A DNA stretch of 64,000 nt from Saccharina japonica. Taxonomy: Eukaryota > Sar > Phaeophyceae > Laminariales > Laminariaceae. The position numbers were made by a program, and so were the translations under genes. The stretch covers positions 28,353 through 92,352 of the forward strand of contig MEHQ01000787.1 of the NCBI GenBank assembly GCA_008828725.1, written 5' to 3'. A model generated the notes under the pieces. It saw nothing but the letters and a program-made list of their open reading frames with translations, was not told the DNA's origin and did no database searches. Positions 11,547-22,384 of this stretch are shown here, in pieces. Every line of letters begins with the position of its first letter. Position 1 is the stretch's first letter.

Positions 11547-12067
11547 AGGGCTGTGAGTTGGCTGACTAATAGTTGCCAGCTAGTTATTAGCTGGCTAGTT
11601 TTTTACGTTAGTTGCGGCGGTGCCAACTATCCAACTATGTTTTGTTTTTTGGGTTTCCTTGCTTGTAGGAAGGCTTGTTTGGTACGGGGTGCGTATTTCT
11701 CGGCGTCCCCAAGCAGTACCACCACACACAGAGAGAGGTCTTCCACAACTCATGGCGCCTTAACCCATCGCCATCGACGGTGCCGGTGCCGATGGCAGGG
11801 CCGAGGGTGCCAGCACCGCTGAACCTATCCTGTCGACGGACCATGGCGGTGATGGAGCGTCCGACGAAGAAGTGACTGTGCCGAGCGCTCCTCCGAAAGC
11901 GAGTGCACGCGACAATGTAGCGGTTCGCTACCGCGTACAGAAGGAGCGCCGGCTTTCCAAGCCCCCCAAACGGGGACAGGGATTCATACTTTGATGCGAG
12001 ATGATTTGCGGGGTTCTGCATCTTTGTACGTAGTCCTTCTGGGACTATATTCCCAATATATTCCCCA

Positions 12068-12650
12068 CACCAAGGTATATTTTTCTCAGGATGTGTTGAG
12101 CTGTTCGGAAATCTGGAGGCACCGTCAGAAAGCTCAACAATGCGCTCAGCTGGTCACGATTTTTGCTATTTTTTACTAAATTAATTCGCCTCTTGTATGC
12201 GAAAAACGTATAAACTAGCCCTTTGTTTCCCTCGGTGTAATACATTTCACACCCAAATTCTGAGCACTGATTTGGGGAGCTATGACCATAAGCGGCCGGC
12301 CATTTTTTTCGCAATAAAAAAAACAACTTTTGAGGGAGATATGAGGGAAACAATGTATGTTGAAGGTCATTTTCCCCTGGTTACTAGTGTTTGACAAATC
12401 GTGCGATATATAAATAGAATACGGCAAACGATTGCTCTCGTTCACACCTCCAGGCCGTTTTTATTTCGTTTGCAGCAATACGAAATAGCGTGAGATATTC
12501 ATCATTTTGCCCAAAATGACTGATTTTGGTCGATTTTGGCCAGTCTTGGAGAAATACTTTTGACGCAGCGTAACTACTTGAATTTAGTGTGGAAATATAT
12601 ACTTTTTTCTCGTTCTCATGATCGATTCCTCTTGTCTTTGCGGTCACGAA
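12068..12650 (+). repeat. Dispersed ~600-bp repeat, copy 2
   Basis: Direct partner of 7,390-8,010, lying inside the TIR element at 11,547-13,390. Confidence 0.75.
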
Positions 12651-12887
12651 TAGGGTTGTATCCTTAAAAAAAATGTATTTTTTCATGAGTTATGCCTATA
12701 AACGTCATTGGAAATATTTTGTGCCGGACGGACCATACGAGTATACAGTAAAAGGTATAATAGGACTCTGGTCTTATGGTTCATGCGGTCAACTTTGATG
12801 GCGGGACTTTGTCCCACCGTGCTATTACTGTAACAATACAAGTATGTCTCTGTCATGAGTGTGTCAACTGGATGATGAGCACCTCTG

Positions 12888-12924
12888 GCTCGAAGGCAAG
12901 CAACAAATGAGTACCCCCCCCCCC
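12888..12924 (+). mobile_element. 3' terminus of the poly(C)-tailed LINE
   Basis: It reads AAGGCAAGCAACAAATGAGT then AC and a run of C, identical to the terminus of the intact LINE at 18,459-18,500. Only the last ~30 bp of the element is present, an extreme 5' truncation. Confidence 0.75.
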
Positions 12925-13197
12925 TCCCGGTGTTTGAGCGATGCTCGCCCTGAGCTGTGGGTCGATCCCAGTCTATTTTGGTCGATCCCAGTTTATTTTG
13001 TGTCCTATTTTTTGTTTGTACTGGTGATGTGCTACTGCCTGCCGGACGAGTATGTACCATATATTTCTGGTGCATCTCTTTAAAATCCGACAAACTTAGA
13101 CGAAGTTTAGAAATATACCTGTTTCGTGATCAAAACCAGATATAAACTTGGCCCATTTATCATGCTTTTTGTGTGTAAAATGAAGCCAAATAGCGTG

Positions 13198-13352
13198 CTT
13201 TTTGCCTCCGGCGGCGCCTTCAGCGGAATCCTCCGGAGGCGCCTCCGGCGGGCCCTCCGGGGGCGCCTCCAGCGGGGCCCCCTCGGCCGGAGGGGGCTTT
13301 TTTGGCTCGCTTCGCTCGCCTGATTTTAGTTTAGCTGGCTTCGCCAGCCAAC
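13198..13352. repeat. GC-rich hairpin cluster
   Basis: Overlapping inverted repeats of GCCTCCGG/CCGGAGGC (13,205-13,300) are followed by GGCTCGCTTCGCTCGCC and AGCTGGCTTCGCCAGCC hairpins with small loops. The composition contrasts sharply with the AT-rich flanks. It resembles, in form only, mobile GC-cluster hairpins. Confidence 0.55.
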
Positions 13353-13619
13353 TCATAACTAGCCGGGAACTCCAGCCAACTCACAGCCCTACGCTTTAGT
13401 TGTAACTCAGATCCGGGGTCACTCAGTGGGCTCTTCTCCCCCCTCCCCACTACGGTACGTGCCTTGCATTTTATCGCGAGAAGAGTTTAGCCATTTCTTC
13501 CCTCGTCAACTCTCGTCCACTGCTGTGCAGAACAACACAGTCCTCTTTCGTACACGTAGCGTTCAAGGCTCCAGGCTTGTGTGCCTGTAGCCAATGCTTA
13601 TTTTATCTTCTCTTTGTTG

Positions 13620-13877
13620 GCTCTCACAGTTTCATTTGTATTATGTTTCATTTCAAAAATCGTTTTATTATTTGTCTTTTTGTTCTTAGTTGTGTGTTCG
13701 GCTCGTGTCGTTGTGTTCTCGTACCTTTTGTTTTTTTTTCTCTGTTTCACAGTCTGTGACCACAGACTTTGTATCTCTCTAGGATTGGGAATCAGGACAG
13801 GCACTGGGTGTACTGACGTGGTTGAGTAGAAAGAACGGGTTTAATGTGAAGACAACAACAACAACAACAACAACAGT
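13620..13877 (+). mobile_element. Retroposon-like repeat with (CAA)n tail, copy 2
   Basis: Partner of 10,080-10,370 with the same 3' end and a longer (CAA)n tail (13,852-13,877). Confidence 0.65.
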
Positions 13878-14160
13878 TTGTGCTACGTAATATATGTACA
13901 TTATTTGCTTGGTGTATTGCCTGTCGCAGCTGCTCCAGAGGGGCACGACAGCGATGGTACCGCCCCCCGAATGTTTTTACTGTAAAGCAGGGTCAATGAT
14001 AGATGTTGGCCTGCTATTCCCAGGTGCACGTTTTGTCACAGCTGGCTATAAGTAGACGGTGTACGAGCGCGTTGCGTACTGCACCCAACAGAGTACGAGT
14101 TTCTGCTCTGCTCGTACGAGGATGCTAGATCTGTCGTCTACTATTTATCTGCCGCCATGT
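13878..14160. other. No recognised gene
   Basis: Unique-looking sequence without ORF, RNA or repeat signature that I can support. Confidence 0.4.
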
Positions 14161-14987
14161 AAGCAGTGTAAGGAAAGTTCAAATCGAATCGATTTCAAAT
14201 CGTATTACACTTTCATGAATCGAATTGAATAATCATCTGATTGCTAAAAAACTGAATCACCGAGAGGGAAGTTTCATATCGAATCGATTTAAAATCGTTT
14301 TTTTTTAATGAATCGAATTAAAGTCTCATCTGATTGGTGAACATATCACACCTCGGATAACGTAACACTCGGATAACACTTATCTACGTTATGGGGCCTA
14401 ACACAGGGACGTGGCAACGTGCTAACCTAGTGACACTGGAGGAGCAATCACGGTAACGTAACGCGGTAACACAGTGTTAACTGGAAACCCACGAACGTGG
14501 ACACTTGTGCTTGTGCTCGATCTCGTCCAGCTCTGTTACAGTAACTTTATGTTAAGCCGTGATCGGTCCTTGAACTACTGTAACACTGTAACATAATGTT
14601 AGGCTCTGACCAAACACGTGGTACGTCATCATTCTAACATGCCCAGATCGATATCTATCTGCAGATTTACTAACACGATAAAATCATGATATTGTCTACG
14701 CAGAGTTGGGCAGACCACACTAACATAACATAACGTAGTGACCAGCACTACTAACAATACGTTATTCGGACCCCCCGTCTGATTGCCTTAGGCTCGGATA
14801 ACGTAACATTTAACATATTTATACGTTAGATGCGTTGTCGTCTTAGCCGGCCGATACATAACATTAACATTATGTTAGTATGTTAGCCTAAATGCGGAGG
14901 TCTCTCTAACATTGTGTTACAGTGTTACTGCTAGTAACGTTCTGATCTTGACATTTCGGTACTGCTGTGTTACCATAATAATATATC
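14161..14987. repeat. TAACA/TAACG-rich repeat with a tandem ATCGATT duplication
   Basis: Two similar ~70-bp units containing ATCGAATCGATTT and ATGAATCGAATT lie at about 14,177-14,245 and 14,272-14,340. From 14,340 to 14,975 the words GTAACA, TAACGT and TGTTA recur many times. The same word usage resumes at 16,492-16,670, so the foldback element appears to have inserted into a pre-existing TAACA-rich repeat. Confidence 0.6.
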
Positions 14988-14989
14988 TA

Positions 14990-16489
14990 CAGGGGTCTGC
15001 ATCTGAGTTTTCCCGAAAATTATGAAAAGTTAAAAAAAAAAGTAAACAAATCGTAGAATCACAAATAAAAACGAACAGCCCAGAGTGAAGATACGTATCA
15101 AAACCAAAGGCATTTTACCCCACCGATTGACATGACGAAAAAGAAGGCATGCTTGGTAACACAAGGAACTGGAGCCCCCTTCTACCCAATCCCGGCGTCA
15201 TTTGAGCCCTTGTGGCCGGCACACTGCTCTCCGATCTGCCGGCAAGGCTTGTGTCTCCGAGCTGCTGCAAATCTGCAAATCGCTCGTCCCGAGCACGCCC
15301 TCTAACAAAATTAATGGGGCTCGAGCCAGCATCTTAGCCCAACGAAACCAAGGTTGACATGCACGCCACAACCCACAGGGTCATAGTAACGTCGGCCGTT
15401 TCCAATTTCGTTGCTAGTATCGTTCGCGGGCTCAATTTCCTCGTACTCGTTCGGTGCAGGTACTGCTGTAAGAAATGCGCAAATTACGAGTACTCGAACC
15501 AAAATATCTACAATACTATCGTTTCGCCGATCGAGGAAACTTACGCAGATTCTGCTGCTTGTAGGTGCAACTCGTGCTCGACCTAGGAAAGAGGGGCGCA
15601 AGGGACATTTGGCGTGGCTGTTGTCCTCTACTAGAGGGTTCGAGGAGAGCAATCGGCGACGCAAATGGTCTCGCCCTTCAGAGGTAGGGCTGCCCTCCGT
15701 CCAGATTCGCCAAGAGAGAGATGTACCCCGAAAACCTCAACAGAGCAAATCAAGGACCAACTTCGAACAGCAGCTCGTTTTCCCTCGACAAGGCACCCCA
15801 TGACCAGCTTCAGCCTCTCAATTGGTCCCTCTGACCTCGGGAGACGGCCTCAAGTCATCGCAGCCAAAACCAAGCCTCCATCAGCGAGGTTTCAGCCTCT
15901 GATCTACGAGGGTGATGTAAACGAAAACTGACGCGCCGCGACTCCACTCACCCACTCACTTCTGATACGAACGAGTACGAGCAGATTAACCTCGCGAGCG
16001 ATGCAAGCAACGAAATTTGAAACGGCCGACGTTACAATGACCCTGTGGGTTGTGGGGTGCCTGCCACCCATGGCTTCGTTGGGCTAAGATGCTGGCTCGA
16101 GCCCCATTAAGTTTGTTAGAGGGCGTACTCGGGACGAGCGATTTGCAGATTTGCAGCAGCTCGGAGACACAAGCCTTGCCGGCAGATCGGAGAGCAGTGT
16201 GCCGGCCACAAGGGCTCAAATGACGCCGGCATTCGGTAGAAGGGAGCTCCAGCTCCTTGTGTTCCCGAGCATGCCTTCTGTTTCGTCATACGAATCGGTG
16301 GGGAAAAATGCCTTTGGTTTTGAAACGTATCTCCATTCTGGGCTGTTCGTTTTTTTCTGAATCTATATCGACCGGTTGGGAGAGTTCACAGCTGACGTGT
16401 TTCTTAGTTTATTATTAATCTACGAAAAATCAAAAACGGATTTAGAAATTTCTTATAAATTTCGGGGAAAACTCAGATGCGGACCCCTG
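14990..16489. mobile_element. Foldback-type transposon with ~430-490-bp TIRs and TA target site
   Basis: The left arm (14,990-15,415) and right arm (16,005-16,489) are inverted copies. Termini are CAGGGGTC...GACCCCTG, flanked by TA on both sides. The arms are diverged by substitutions and indels. The ~590-bp core holds plus-strand frames of 130 and 88 codons (15,411-15,803 and 15,665-15,931) with no recognisable transposase signature. A TA duplication and CAG-beginning termini are compatible with a Tc1/mariner/pogo-type non-autonomous element; the class is inference. Confidence 0.75.
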
Positions 16490-16491
16490 TA

Positions 16492-17335
16492 GGCCTAAAA
16501 CATTATGTTACTGAGTTATACTGTTGGAGCCGAAGTCGTTCCAACAAAATGTTACTACGTTATTACCCTTTGAATATTCCCGAGGTCTAACATGTGTTAC
16601 CTGTGGTAGGGGTAAAGCGGCGTCGCGGAGTACCGGTAACATAATGTACCCGTGTTATCCAATTTTGCTGACATCCCCAACACAATTAAGAATATTAAGA
16701 ATATTTAAAACTACGTTTGTTTATCGTTGGCGATCAGCTGTTCGCCGTTCTGCTCATCACTCGTTCATCCTCTCCGCGCGGTCTCCGTGGCTACCGTGCC
16801 GTACGCTAATCGAAATCCGCTATCCCTTCGCGACCTTTCACTGTATCACTGTACTACTCGTACTACAGTAGTTCCACAACGTGGTGTTTCACTAGAGGTT
16901 TCTCGGAACGTTCGTTTCAAAACTAAGAGCAGTAAACACTGGATTTAGTAAGTTGAGAAAATGGCTTTTGGTTGAGAATTTGTTTCGGCCAGGCGTCATC
17001 AAAAAGGGTGAAAACGTTGGGGGGGTTTTACTCTGCACTTACTTCTGGTTTCGTGAATTTGATTACAACATTTTAACTGTTAGGTCGTTTGTCTTATGAA
17101 GCGAGTCTCGTATATGATACCAGACCTGCAAAATAGGAATATCCTGAAAATCTGTACTCTCCGTGCCATAGTATGCAAATCTGAACGGATACTGCTGCTG
17201 TGGGTGTGCTGGATGTCGACGGGTAGAAAGGACGGAAGAACACACACACGCACGATCGAGGTTTCAAACAGATTGCAAAGATGAGTCTCAGGAAAAACAC
17301 CGATCTCACACCTGATGATGATGATTCTTTAGTTA
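16492..17335. other. No recognised gene
   Basis: The first ~180 bp continue the TAACA-rich repeat interrupted by the foldback element. The rest shows only short frames in both strands. Confidence 0.4.
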
Positions 17336-17344
17336 TTTATTTTA

Positions 17345-18366
17345 GGGCATTTGACAAAAAGGGGGACACCCCCCACATACCGTGACAAAAGGGGGGACAA
17401 GCACCGGCGGCGAGGTTCTCGTTAAAGAGGTGGTCGTCAACACCAATCCAACGGCCCAGCGCACTACTATTAACGGTATACTCAGAGTCATATACTAACC
17501 ATCACTGTGACCGAACAGCTCAACAACCCACTGCCTGGTACATTAAGACTCTCTTCTCCTTTACGCCATGGTACATACCTGATATACGCATGTACGTATA
17601 CGGCGGTACCGGGACTACTACATGTACGTACAGCAGCAAGCGGTAGTACCAGAGTAGTACTACTATCCTTTGGTACGTACACATTTACGTATACTCGTAT
17701 GTATGTTGGCGTTTTTCGGAGACCACAGGGCACAGGGCGCCAACCAATGTAATGCATTGATTTGCAGGGCCACACCTGAAAACCACGATCGATTCTGAAC
17801 CAGATATGCGTGCCATAGGACCTGCTCTCGAATATGTGGTATGCAGGCAGTACTCACGGAATAATTTGTGATATAAACGTACATCACGTATGCTGATATG
17901 CTGATCACGTTTGCCTGGGTATGAGCCGTTGATCTTTTCGACGTTAGACGTCGTCTGTTGGGCGTGCCACAACAACCAGAACATGGAGTGGTCGCTTACC
18001 CGTGGTCTTTTTGACACAGAAAGGGGGATATCTCTCCGCAACGTGACAAAAAGGGGGACGTTACGGAAAAAGGGGGACTTTTCCAAACTCAGTAGATGGA
18101 AGGGGGTACCCTCGTGTAGGCATAACAAAACGGGGGATATCGTCACACCCCCCTTTTGATCGCTCTCGTTCACCCGCTAAACATATGAAAAAACTAAAAC
18201 GCTGTGGGTGGTACTGTAGGGAGATGCCATATGAGTGTGGCAAACGCATCAGGTTTTAATTTCGAGTCGATTTGACAGAGTACATGGGCGTACCCGGCGG
18301 CGAAAACCGATGTCCCCCTTTTTGTCACGATGTATGGGGGGGTGTCCCCCTTTTCGTCAAATGCCC
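17345..18366. mobile_element. Candidate Mutator-like non-autonomous element, 9-bp target duplication
   Basis: Termini GGGCATTTGAC (17,345) and GTCAAATGCCC (ending 18,366) start inverted repeats of about 80 bp. Both contain GGGGGACACCCCCC-like and GTGACAAAA words. Identical 9-mers TTTATTTTA flank the element at 17,336-17,344 and 18,367-18,375. A 9-bp duplication with long TIRs is characteristic of Mutator-like elements; the AT-rich duplication could partly be chance. AAAAAGGGGGA-type words recur about ten times, also in the interior (18,015-18,155). No transposase was found. Confidence 0.65.
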
Positions 18367-18458
18367 TTTATTTTACGTACTATCATACTGTACTAACATG
18401 TGCAAGTAGACAGTAGTGCAGAAGACAACAAAGAGGACAGTGTTAATAGACGTTTGGC

Positions 18459-21088
18459 GTGGGGGGGGGGGGGGGGGGCGTACTCATTTGTTGCTTGCCT
18501 TAGTCATTTGACCATTGACCACGCATCCCTTTCGAGACGGAGCACCGTTCCTACTCCTAATAGAGACACCTCCAACACTTGGGCGCTCATTACGTTGTTT
18601 CCATATATTACAGAGAAACCTTTTGCTAATCTTATCCCCTTCCTGCTTCGCCGCCTGTGGCCACCATCTATCTCCTAAGATAGCGATCGTTTTCTCGCTA
18701 CTATTTAGTGTACCAAACTGCTCCATGTCACACTCGTCTATTTTCCCCATCTCCTCCTCTAGCACATCCCTTTCCTCCTTGTACCTTTCACATTCTCCCA
18801 CTATGTGAACTCTACTCTCTATGGCTTTGCCACATGGGCACATCTGTGCCTCTACTTCCTCCTCCTCCCGGCTACTGGTATACCTCCTTCTTCTTTCTGG
18901 CAGGTCCAGGTCCCCTACACGAAATCGCAGTTTCAGCTTTTTCGCGAAGTCCATTGGGCCGTGCAGATACCTTTTCATTCCTATTCCTTCTCTCAACCCC
19001 CCGTACATCTCTAAGTGTTCTTCCCCTTCCACCTTCTTTCTCAGTGCTAGCCTTTCCCTTCTTTCTATCCTTTCTTTCACTTCTGTCTTGTATCCGCTAA
19101 ATTTCTCTATGGCCAGCGTCTCTTTTTGGTTTCCTATTTCCTTCCATACTTTCTCGACTACGCTATCCCACCTTATTCCAGCTCGCCCTTTGGTTACTTT
19201 CTCCCATACAGCTTTATCGGCTATGGCTGGCAACCTCTTATTTGGCATGTTCTTTACTTTATATTGCCATTTCAACTTACGCACGTCTCTATTTGTCTTA
19301 AGTGGGTACATTCCCAGTTCTGCTCTCAATACTGTATTACTCGTCGTACTTGAGCATCCTAGTACTTTTTTAGCTGCTGTCATCTGTACTGTTTCCAGCT
19401 GTTTTACGAGCTTCGCGTTCCCTTCCCATACTTCTCCTGCATATTCTAGCTTTGGTACAATCACATTCATCAGTATACATCTCTTAATTCTAGTGTCAAG
19501 GTGCGAGTCTGTTAGGACTGCTTCCATCTTGCCTACGTGTGCCTTACCCTTGCCTATTATTTTATTTATGTGTGCATCCCAAGAGCAATCTTTTGAGATT
19601 TCTACGCCAAGGTACGTATACTGGTCTACGATCGGTAATTCATCTTCTCCCCACTTCCACTTACAAGTTACCGGACTCTCCTTATCTTCGTTACATACAA
19701 CTACTGCGCACTTTTTTACGTTCGCCGTCACTCTCCACTTCCTGGTGTACTCGATTGCCTTCTCTATTTGTTTCTGCAGTCCTTCGGGTGTTTCTGATAT
19801 GCAAACGAAATCATCAGCAAACATCAATCCCGACACCGTATCTTCCCCCACCGTGACTCCCTGCGATGCTGCTTCTACTGCTACTATCATGTCATTAATG
19901 TATACCTTGAATAGGTTAGGTGATAGCGTACATCCCTGGGCAACTCCCTGTAGGATATCAACGTACTTCGATATTTCCCCGTCCAACATCACAGCACTTC
20001 TCGCACATTCCGTCATCTTCTTCATCATTCTCCACATCTTTCCTCTTATCCCTATTTCCCACAACTTTTTCCACAGCCCATTTCTCCATACTGTATCGTA
20101 GGCCTTCTGTACATCTAAAAAGAAACAGTACGTTGTTAGCCCCGCGTCTTTCCTGCCTTGGATTATCTTACCTAATGTGTACACATGGTCGACGCAGCTA
20201 CGGTTTGGCCTAAATCCTGCTTGCCCTTCGCTAATCTTTTCTTCCTTCTCCATCATTGTTCCCATTCTATCGTTCAAAATCTTACAGAACGTTTTACCTA
20301 CAGTGCTTAGTAGCGTTATTCCCCTATAGTTACCCGGGTCAGCCTTGTCTCCTTTCTTAAACAAGTTTACTACTACTCCTTCTCTCCATCTCTTAGGTGC
20401 GTACTCGTTTTTCCATATCCAGTTATACAACTTAACCATCATGGTAAGCATTCCTTCTCCCCCGTACTTCATAAATTCATTAACTATTTGGTCTGCCCCT
20501 GCTGCCTTTCTATTCTTAAGTTTAGCTACACACTTCTTAACTTCTTCTCTTGTGAACTCTCCCTGTAACCCTTCTGAACCACTGTCTTCCCTTTCTGATG
20601 CATCTACGTTCGCCTCCGCCCACGCGTTGATATCTTTCTCAAATTCTTTGTCGAACGTTTCGTTGGTTGTGGGCGTCCCTAGCTTGCGGTAATGCTCTAC
20701 AAGTACTTCCCTTTTCCCCTTCGAACTACTAACCATTTTACCGTTCTGTGCTCTTAATGTAGCTATCCCCGTATCTGCCTCTCCTGCTTGCTTGCCTAGT
20801 ATCCCTTTTATCCCTACCCACATCTGCTTCATCCCGCCATCAAAGTCTTCATTCGTTTTAGTAACTACGTCTTTCCATACCCCTTTCTTCTTCTTCTCAA
20901 CCACCTTTTTTACTTTATTTCTAGCAATACCATACTCCTCCCATCCTGACGTAGTTTTGCTCGATGCGTATCTTGCGTGTGCCTTTCTCCTTACTCCTAT
21001 AGCCTCTTTTACTTCTTCATCCCACCATTTTACTGCTCTATTGCATATTATCAACTTCTTCCTTACTTATCTGCGGGGGGGGGGGGGC
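18459..21088 (-). mobile_element. Poly(C)-tailed non-LTR retrotransposon, 5'-truncated
   Basis: The unit reads on the minus strand from about 21,074 down to a poly(C) run at 18,461-18,478. The ORF stop lies in ATGAGTAC, leaving about 5 nt before the C run, so there is essentially no 3' UTR. Another homopolymer (13 C on the sense strand, 21,075-21,087) lies at the 5' edge. An APE-type endonuclease, expected upstream in this class, is absent. Other copies of the 3' end: 12,888-12,924; 40,270-41,008; 55,729-55,949 and its mirror. Confidence 0.85.
18484..21054 (-). CDS. LINE reverse transcriptase (open 856-codon ORF)
   Basis: It encodes a non-LTR reverse transcriptase for target-primed reverse transcription. 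Residues 1-170 are a charged linker. The RT core has NYRGIT (about 242), GFRPNRS (280), motif A FFLDVQKAYD (311-320), motif B QGVAQGCTLSP (369-379) and motif C GLMFADDF (409-416). The catalytic Asp residues are in motifs A and C, with FADD in place of the commoner YADD. A thumb and a long C-terminal region follow, with a CxCx8Hx4C zinc-knuckle-like motif (C739, C741, H750, C755). The frame is fully open, which implies recent insertion. The ATG used is just the first in frame; the native protein would start further upstream with an endonuclease that is missing here. A 426-codon frame on the opposite strand is a shadow. Confidence 0.9.
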   Translation of the reverse strand: MIICNRAVKWWDEEVKEAIGVRRKAHARYASSKTTSGWEEYGIARNKVKKVVEKKKKGVWKDVVTKTNEDFDGGMKQMWVGIKGILGKQAGEADTGIATLRAQNGKMVSSSKGKREVLVEHYRKLGTPTTNETFDKEFEKDINAWAEANVDASEREDSGSEGLQGEFTREEVKKCVAKLKNRKAAGADQIVNEFMKYGGEGMLTMMVKLYNWIWKNEYAPKRWREGVVVNLFKKGDKADPGNYRGITLLSTVGKTFCKILNDRMGTMMEKEEKISEGQAGFRPNRSCVDHVYTLGKIIQGRKDAGLTTYCFFLDVQKAYDTVWRNGLWKKLWEIGIRGKMWRMMKKMTECARSAVMLDGEISKYVDILQGVAQGCTLSPNLFKVYINDMIVAVEAASQGVTVGEDTVSGLMFADDFVCISETPEGLQKQIEKAIEYTRKWRVTANVKKCAVVVCNEDKESPVTCKWKWGEDELPIVDQYTYLGVEISKDCSWDAHINKIIGKGKAHVGKMEAVLTDSHLDTRIKRCILMNVIVPKLEYAGEVWEGNAKLVKQLETVQMTAAKKVLGCSSTTSNTVLRAELGMYPLKTNRDVRKLKWQYKVKNMPNKRLPAIADKAVWEKVTKGRAGIRWDSVVEKVWKEIGNQKETLAIEKFSGYKTEVKERIERRERLALRKKVEGEEHLEMYGGLREGIGMKRYLHGPMDFAKKLKLRFRVGDLDLPERRRRYTSSREEEEVEAQMCPCGKAIESRVHIVGECERYKEERDVLEEEMGKIDECDMEQFGTLNSSEKTIAILGDRWWPQAAKQEGDKISKRFLCNIWKQRNERPSVGGVSIRSRNGAPSRKGCVVNGQMTKASNK

Positions 21089-21214
21089 AGATAGTCGCAA
21101 TCCCCTGCGAAGACATGCTATATACGGCAGAGGCGTGCGTGCACCTTCTTTTATTTTTTTGTTTTATTTTTTTTTGTGTATGTATTTTTTTTGTCCTATT
21201 TATGTTTTTTTTTT

Positions 21215-21300
21215 TCTCTATTCCACCATTTACTGCCTCTATTGGCATCATATCAACTTCTTTCCTATTACTTTACTAAATTCTGCGGGTGGGGGTGGGG
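21215..21300 (-). repeat. Duplicate of the LINE 5' edge with its G tract
   Basis: It repeats 21,020-21,088 with divergence (CCACCATTTACTGC, TATCAACTTCTTTCC, then TCTGCGGG plus a G-rich run). Either an older copy of the element lies here or the 5' junction was duplicated. Confidence 0.55.
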
Positions 21301-22232
21301 GGAGGAAAAAATACTGTATATCATATTCAAAAGCGACAAAAAATCTCCGTGTTTTGGCGGCTTACACTCGGTAAACCTTACAGTTTTAAGTGTTAATAGT
21401 GTAGAAACGGCGCGTCTGCCACTATTAAATTATTACCTCTACATTATGCTGTCTGTAATCTGCTACAAGTAACTTTTCGGAACAGAAAAACGTAAATGAG
21501 TACTTGGTATTCGCTTAGGGATTCCATAAAACAGTAAGATATCTCTATATCCCCTTGTGTGTTTCATAGAACCCTAAATGACACACACAATGTTCAACCA
21601 TTAAGTTTGCGGCGGCATTAATATTATTGATAGCGTCATAAACTACATGCTTGTCGTCAATGTTGCTTTTTTTGTTTTTGTTGCTTTATCTTTCGAATTG
21701 GGTTGTTGGTATTCTTGTTCTCTGAGATGCGGGAAGGTTTAGCCATATATATTGGTTCGACATGCCACCGTCGTTACTGACGGTTTCACATGTATGTGCA
21801 TACCGACACTGCTATTACTCGGTGTAACAGCCCGATTACTCCGCGTAATCGTCCTATTACTCCCTCCCTTGGCCCCCTCGACTGGGGCCTACTGTACGGT
21901 CTCGGACGACCGAGTAAGGCCATTAGCTGTACGTCGTCGAACATGTAAAGGCCATTTGCAGTACGTGTCCTGCTTTGCAGCGTAGATTCTTCCACTTGGT
22001 GTGCCTGTTTGTCTACCTCCATATTGATGTCTGTGACGACCTCCGACTGGAATATTCCACATTTCGATGGTTCCTATGGATGCGCCCTATCCCCTATCCT
22101 ATGCTTCGCGTGGGCAGCAAGTATTTAGCGTTGACGTGCGCGACGTAGCGCCATCCCTCAGCTCCTAAGCTTCCTCCCGAGGCGAGCTTGATGATCCCGG
22201 GGTTTTTTCTCAACCTCTACCCGATTCCAGGC
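21301..22232. other. No recognised gene
   Basis: Short frames on both strands and no domain. T-rich segments lie near 21,660-21,700. Confidence 0.4.
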
Positions 22233-22384
22233 TTAAGGAGCCCCTTCGGTGATAAACCAAAAGTGTGCTTGAGTGTTGAAAAAACTAACCGTTTTTTTTT
22301 TACAGCAGGAACACTGTTTCTGGTATGATAGCACCATATCAGTGCTACTTACGGAACACGGCATAGCTACAGTTCTAATGCTCA
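22233..22384 (+). repeat. Second copy of the AAGGGGCCCCTT-led repeat
   Basis: Direct partner of 1,228-1,386. The palindrome is mutated to AAGGAGCCCCTT in this copy. Confidence 0.7.

Larger units (their letters stand above)
11547..13390. mobile_element. DNA-transposon-like element with 17-bp perfect TIRs
   Basis: It is delimited by AGGGCTGTGAGTTGGCT (11,547-11,563) and its exact reverse complement (13,374-13,390). It contains a nested copy of the 7,390-8,010 repeat (12,068-12,650), a LINE 3' tail (about 12,890-12,924) and a GC-rich hairpin cluster (13,200-13,350). A relative lacking the left end lies at 53,160-53,635 and shares GCGGTGCCAAC, the CATCGCCATCGACGGTGCCG block and the terminus AGCCAACTCGCAGCCCT. 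No transposase was recognised, so it is presumably non-autonomous. Confidence 0.6.

Noticed and set aside
18821-20101. 426-codon plus-strand frame
   Set aside because: It is antisense to the LINE reverse transcriptase, whose motifs are clear on the minus strand.
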